Assembly: GCA_029934555.1 (NCBI GenBank)
Contig: JAOZMA010000102.1
Location: 1 to 7,563 of the forward strand
DNA length: 7,563 nucleotides
DNA from: Acidimicrobiia bacterium
GTDB lineage: Bacteria; Actinomycetota; Acidimicrobiia; Spongiisociales; UBA5794
Reading direction: 5' to 3'
The notes under the pieces were generated by a model, which did no database searches, was not told the DNA's origin, and saw nothing but the letters and a program-made list of their open reading frames with translations. Each line of letters begins with the position of its first letter. Positions within the stretch are counted from its first letter, which is position 1. The position numbers and the translations under genes were made by a program. Positions 6,246 through 7,563 of the stretch are shown here, piece after piece.

Positions 6246-6251
6246 TCCTCC
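6246..6251 (-). promoter_or_regulatory. Ribosome binding site deciding the L,D-transpeptidase start
   Basis: GGAGGA on the minus strand is separated by five bases from the ATG at 6240. It fixes this start and places the signal peptide at the N-terminus. Confidence 0.75.
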
Positions 6252-6363
6252 AAGAATGTGAAACTGACGGGGGAAGGTAGTGCCCTGTCGCATGTTCTGA
6301 TGACACTCGTATTGCTTCTGCTCCGGATTCGCTCGTGCCGGACGCATCGGGTAGAGACTGGCG

Positions 6364-6369
6364 TACCAT
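6364..6369 (+). promoter_or_regulatory. Candidate -10 box of a leaderless hydrolase transcript
   Basis: TACCAT lies seven bases before ATG 6377, and there is no Shine-Dalgarno at normal distance. The arrangement copies the one at typA (TATCAT, six bases). No convincing -35 box is visible. The 136-bp region 6241-6376 must also hold the divergent promoter of the transpeptidase gene, which I could not place. Confidence 0.35.
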
Positions 6370-6376
6370 TCTGCGA

Positions 6377-7237
6377 ATGCGAAAACTCCTGCTCTTCCTC
6401 CCGATCGCAATAGCCGGTGCCGTCTTGGTGGCGCCTCGCCTCCTCAAGCGGGCTTTCGCTCCACCCGACCGGGACGTCGTGGCCGATCCCTCGGACTACG
6501 GACTCTCGGCGACAGATCTGTGGATCGATGGGCCAAACGGGAAGAAGCTTCACGCGTGGTGGATCCCCACGGATGGTCCGGCACCCGTCGTCATCGTGTT
6601 GCACGGATGGGGAGGGAACTCCGGGGACATGCTTCCCATCGGACCGGGTCTTGCCGACTCCGGATTCCATGCGTTGTTCCTCGATGCCAGGCGACACGGC
6701 CAGTCCGACTACGAAGATTTCATGTCGATGCCTCGCTTCGCCGAAGACCTCGAGGCAGCAGTCGGTGACCTGCTCGAACGCGACGATGTGACGGCGATCG
6801 GGGTCATCGCCCACTCCGTCGGTGCAGCGGCGTCGATCTACGCGGCGGCGAACAACCCCGCCATCGATGCCGTCGTCGCCGTGGCATCCTTCGCCCATCC
6901 GGCCGAGATGATGAGCGAGAACTTCCCGTTCCCGGCACCGGTGACGTGGGCCCTCCTGCAGGTCGTAGAACGCATGATCGGTCATCGATACGACGACATC
7001 GCCCCGAGAAATCGCATCTCAGACGTCTCGGTCCCCGTCATGCTCATGCACGGCGACGCGGACACCGTCATCCCGTTCCAGGACTCGATCGAGCTTCACG
7101 ACCAACTCCCGGGGAGCGAACTCCTGATCGTTCCCGGTGGCACGCATTCCGACCTGGAGGCCTTCGAGGCATTCTTCCCTATGGTCGACGAATTCCTACG
7201 CGAGCACCTGTCTGCTATCGCCGCACCGACAGGTTGA
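6377..7237 (+). CDS. Membrane-anchored alpha/beta hydrolase, serine esterase/peptidase type
   Basis: A 286-aa alpha/beta hydrolase of the broad YqkD/BAAT-like or serine aminopeptidase S33 type. Residues 4-19 are a hydrophobic N-terminal segment (LLLFLPIAIAGAVLVA) followed by basic residues, suggesting a membrane anchor or an uncleaved signal. The core begins near 55. The oxyanion region is LHGWGGNSGDM at 75-85, and DARRHGQSD at 103-111 is typical of the family. The nucleophile elbow is AHSVG at 145-149 (Ser147), with Ala where Gly is usual. Asp229 in HGDADTVIP and His257 in GGTHSD complete the triad. The substrate cannot be told. The ATG at 6377 is preferred over GTG 6335, which only adds a hydrophilic lead before the anchor. 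It is divergent from the transpeptidase gene; the DUF389 gene follows after about 100 bases on the same strand. Confidence 0.9.
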   Translation: MRKLLLFLPIAIAGAVLVAPRLLKRAFAPPDRDVVADPSDYGLSATDLWIDGPNGKKLHAWWIPTDGPAPVVIVLHGWGGNSGDMLPIGPGLADSGFHALFLDARRHGQSDYEDFMSMPRFAEDLEAAVGDLLERDDVTAIGVIAHSVGAAASIYAAANNPAIDAVVAVASFAHPAEMMSENFPFPAPVTWALLQVVERMIGHRYDDIAPRNRISDVSVPVMLMHGDADTVIPFQDSIELHDQLPGSELLIVPGGTHSDLEAFEAFFPMVDEFLREHLSAIAAPTG

Positions 7238-7333
7238 CCGGGGAAGCGGACGGTAGAGTGCCGTTCACAGCAGCGAGGAACCCCGGACATCACTGAAGAA
7301 CAGCCCGATCACGACGTGCATCTGCCGGTCGAC

Positions 7334-7563
7334 ATGACCCCGATCGAATCGATCTGGAGCAAGATCCGCGAACGAGAACCCTGGACCGACGCGGAGCGAG
7401 AGCAGACCCTCGACGAACTCTTCCCGGACGACGAGAAGATCATTCCCTACCTCAAGCGCTTCGCGACGCTGATGATCCTCTCCACGATGATCGCTTCCTT
7501 CGGACTGATCTCCAACTCTGCGGCGGTCGTCATCGGAGCGATGCTGGTCGCTCCTCTGATGAC
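7334..7563 (+). CDS. DUF389 (TIGR00341-like) membrane protein, 5' part only
   Basis: The first 76 codons of a protein cut by the right edge. An acidic amphipathic lead (MTPIESIWSKIREREPWTD) and LFPDDEKIIPYLKRF are followed by a first transmembrane helix (ATLMILSTMIASFGLI). Then comes SNSAAVVIGAMLVAPLM, the hallmark of DUF389 proteins, whose function is not established. The start is uncertain. The frame is open from 7238, but the only standard starts before the conserved region are GTG 7316 and ATG 7334, and neither has a ribosome site. A good GAGGAA at 7275-7280 instead faces an ATC codon at 7289. ATG 7334 is given as the conservative choice. Confidence 0.85.
   Translation, partial: MTPIESIWSKIREREPWTDAEREQTLDELFPDDEKIIPYLKRFATLMILSTMIASFGLISNSAAVVIGAMLVAPLM

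Noticed and set aside
5987..6985. 332-codon minus-strand open frame
   Set aside because: It covers the transpeptidase gene start in another frame and the antisense of the hydrolase. Arg/Gly/Asp-rich shadow composition, no motif.
7234..7259. TTGACC ... TAGAGT as a promoter for the DUF389 gene
   Set aside because: The spacer is only 14 bases, and the -35 candidate overlaps the hydrolase stop codon; not listed as a feature.

Overview
The window is high-GC bacterial DNA with dense coding, GTG as well as ATG starts and probable leaderless promoters. Its gene families (a SARP-type BTAD regulator leading into an nSTAND module, TypA/BipA, AzlCD, a multi-PGBD L,D-transpeptidase lipoprotein, a DUF389 protein) fit an actinobacterium. 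An Acidimicrobiia-like lineage is possible, but sequence reading alone cannot fix it below phylum.

Layout from left to right. (1) Positions 1-815, minus strand: the first 271 codons of a regulator with an OmpR-type winged helix, a BTAD domain and the opening motif of an nSTAND ATPase; it runs off the left edge. (2) 893-919: a 12-bp perfect hairpin, probably the terminator of the next gene. (3) 935-1738, minus: an unrecognised single-pass membrane protein whose outer part is seven copies of a short alpha-helical repeat. (4) 1739-1982: a divergent intergenic region carrying a 123-bp element with 24-bp perfect inverted arms. (5) 1983-3806, plus: typA/bipA, complete at 607 aa, probably leaderless. 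(6) 3807-3989: a gap with eight perfect tandem copies of a 7-bp unit. (7) 3990-5002, plus: azlC and azlD, overlapping by 4 bp, a two-gene branched-chain amino acid exporter. (8) 5005-6240, minus: a secreted, probably lipid-anchored L,D-transpeptidase with three peptidoglycan-binding domains, meeting azlD tail to tail with 2 bp between stops. (9) 6377-7237, plus: a membrane-anchored alpha/beta hydrolase. (10) About 7334 to the edge, plus: the start of a DUF389 membrane protein.

Most of the window is housekeeping or envelope function: ribosome-associated GTPase, amino acid export, peptidoglycan cross-linking, membrane hydrolase. No complete new defence or mobile system is visible. The parts least explained by known families are the helical-repeat membrane protein next to the SARP-nSTAND regulator, the 123-bp hairpin element placed against the typA promoter, and the heptamer array. 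There is no gene-free stretch longer than 300 bases.
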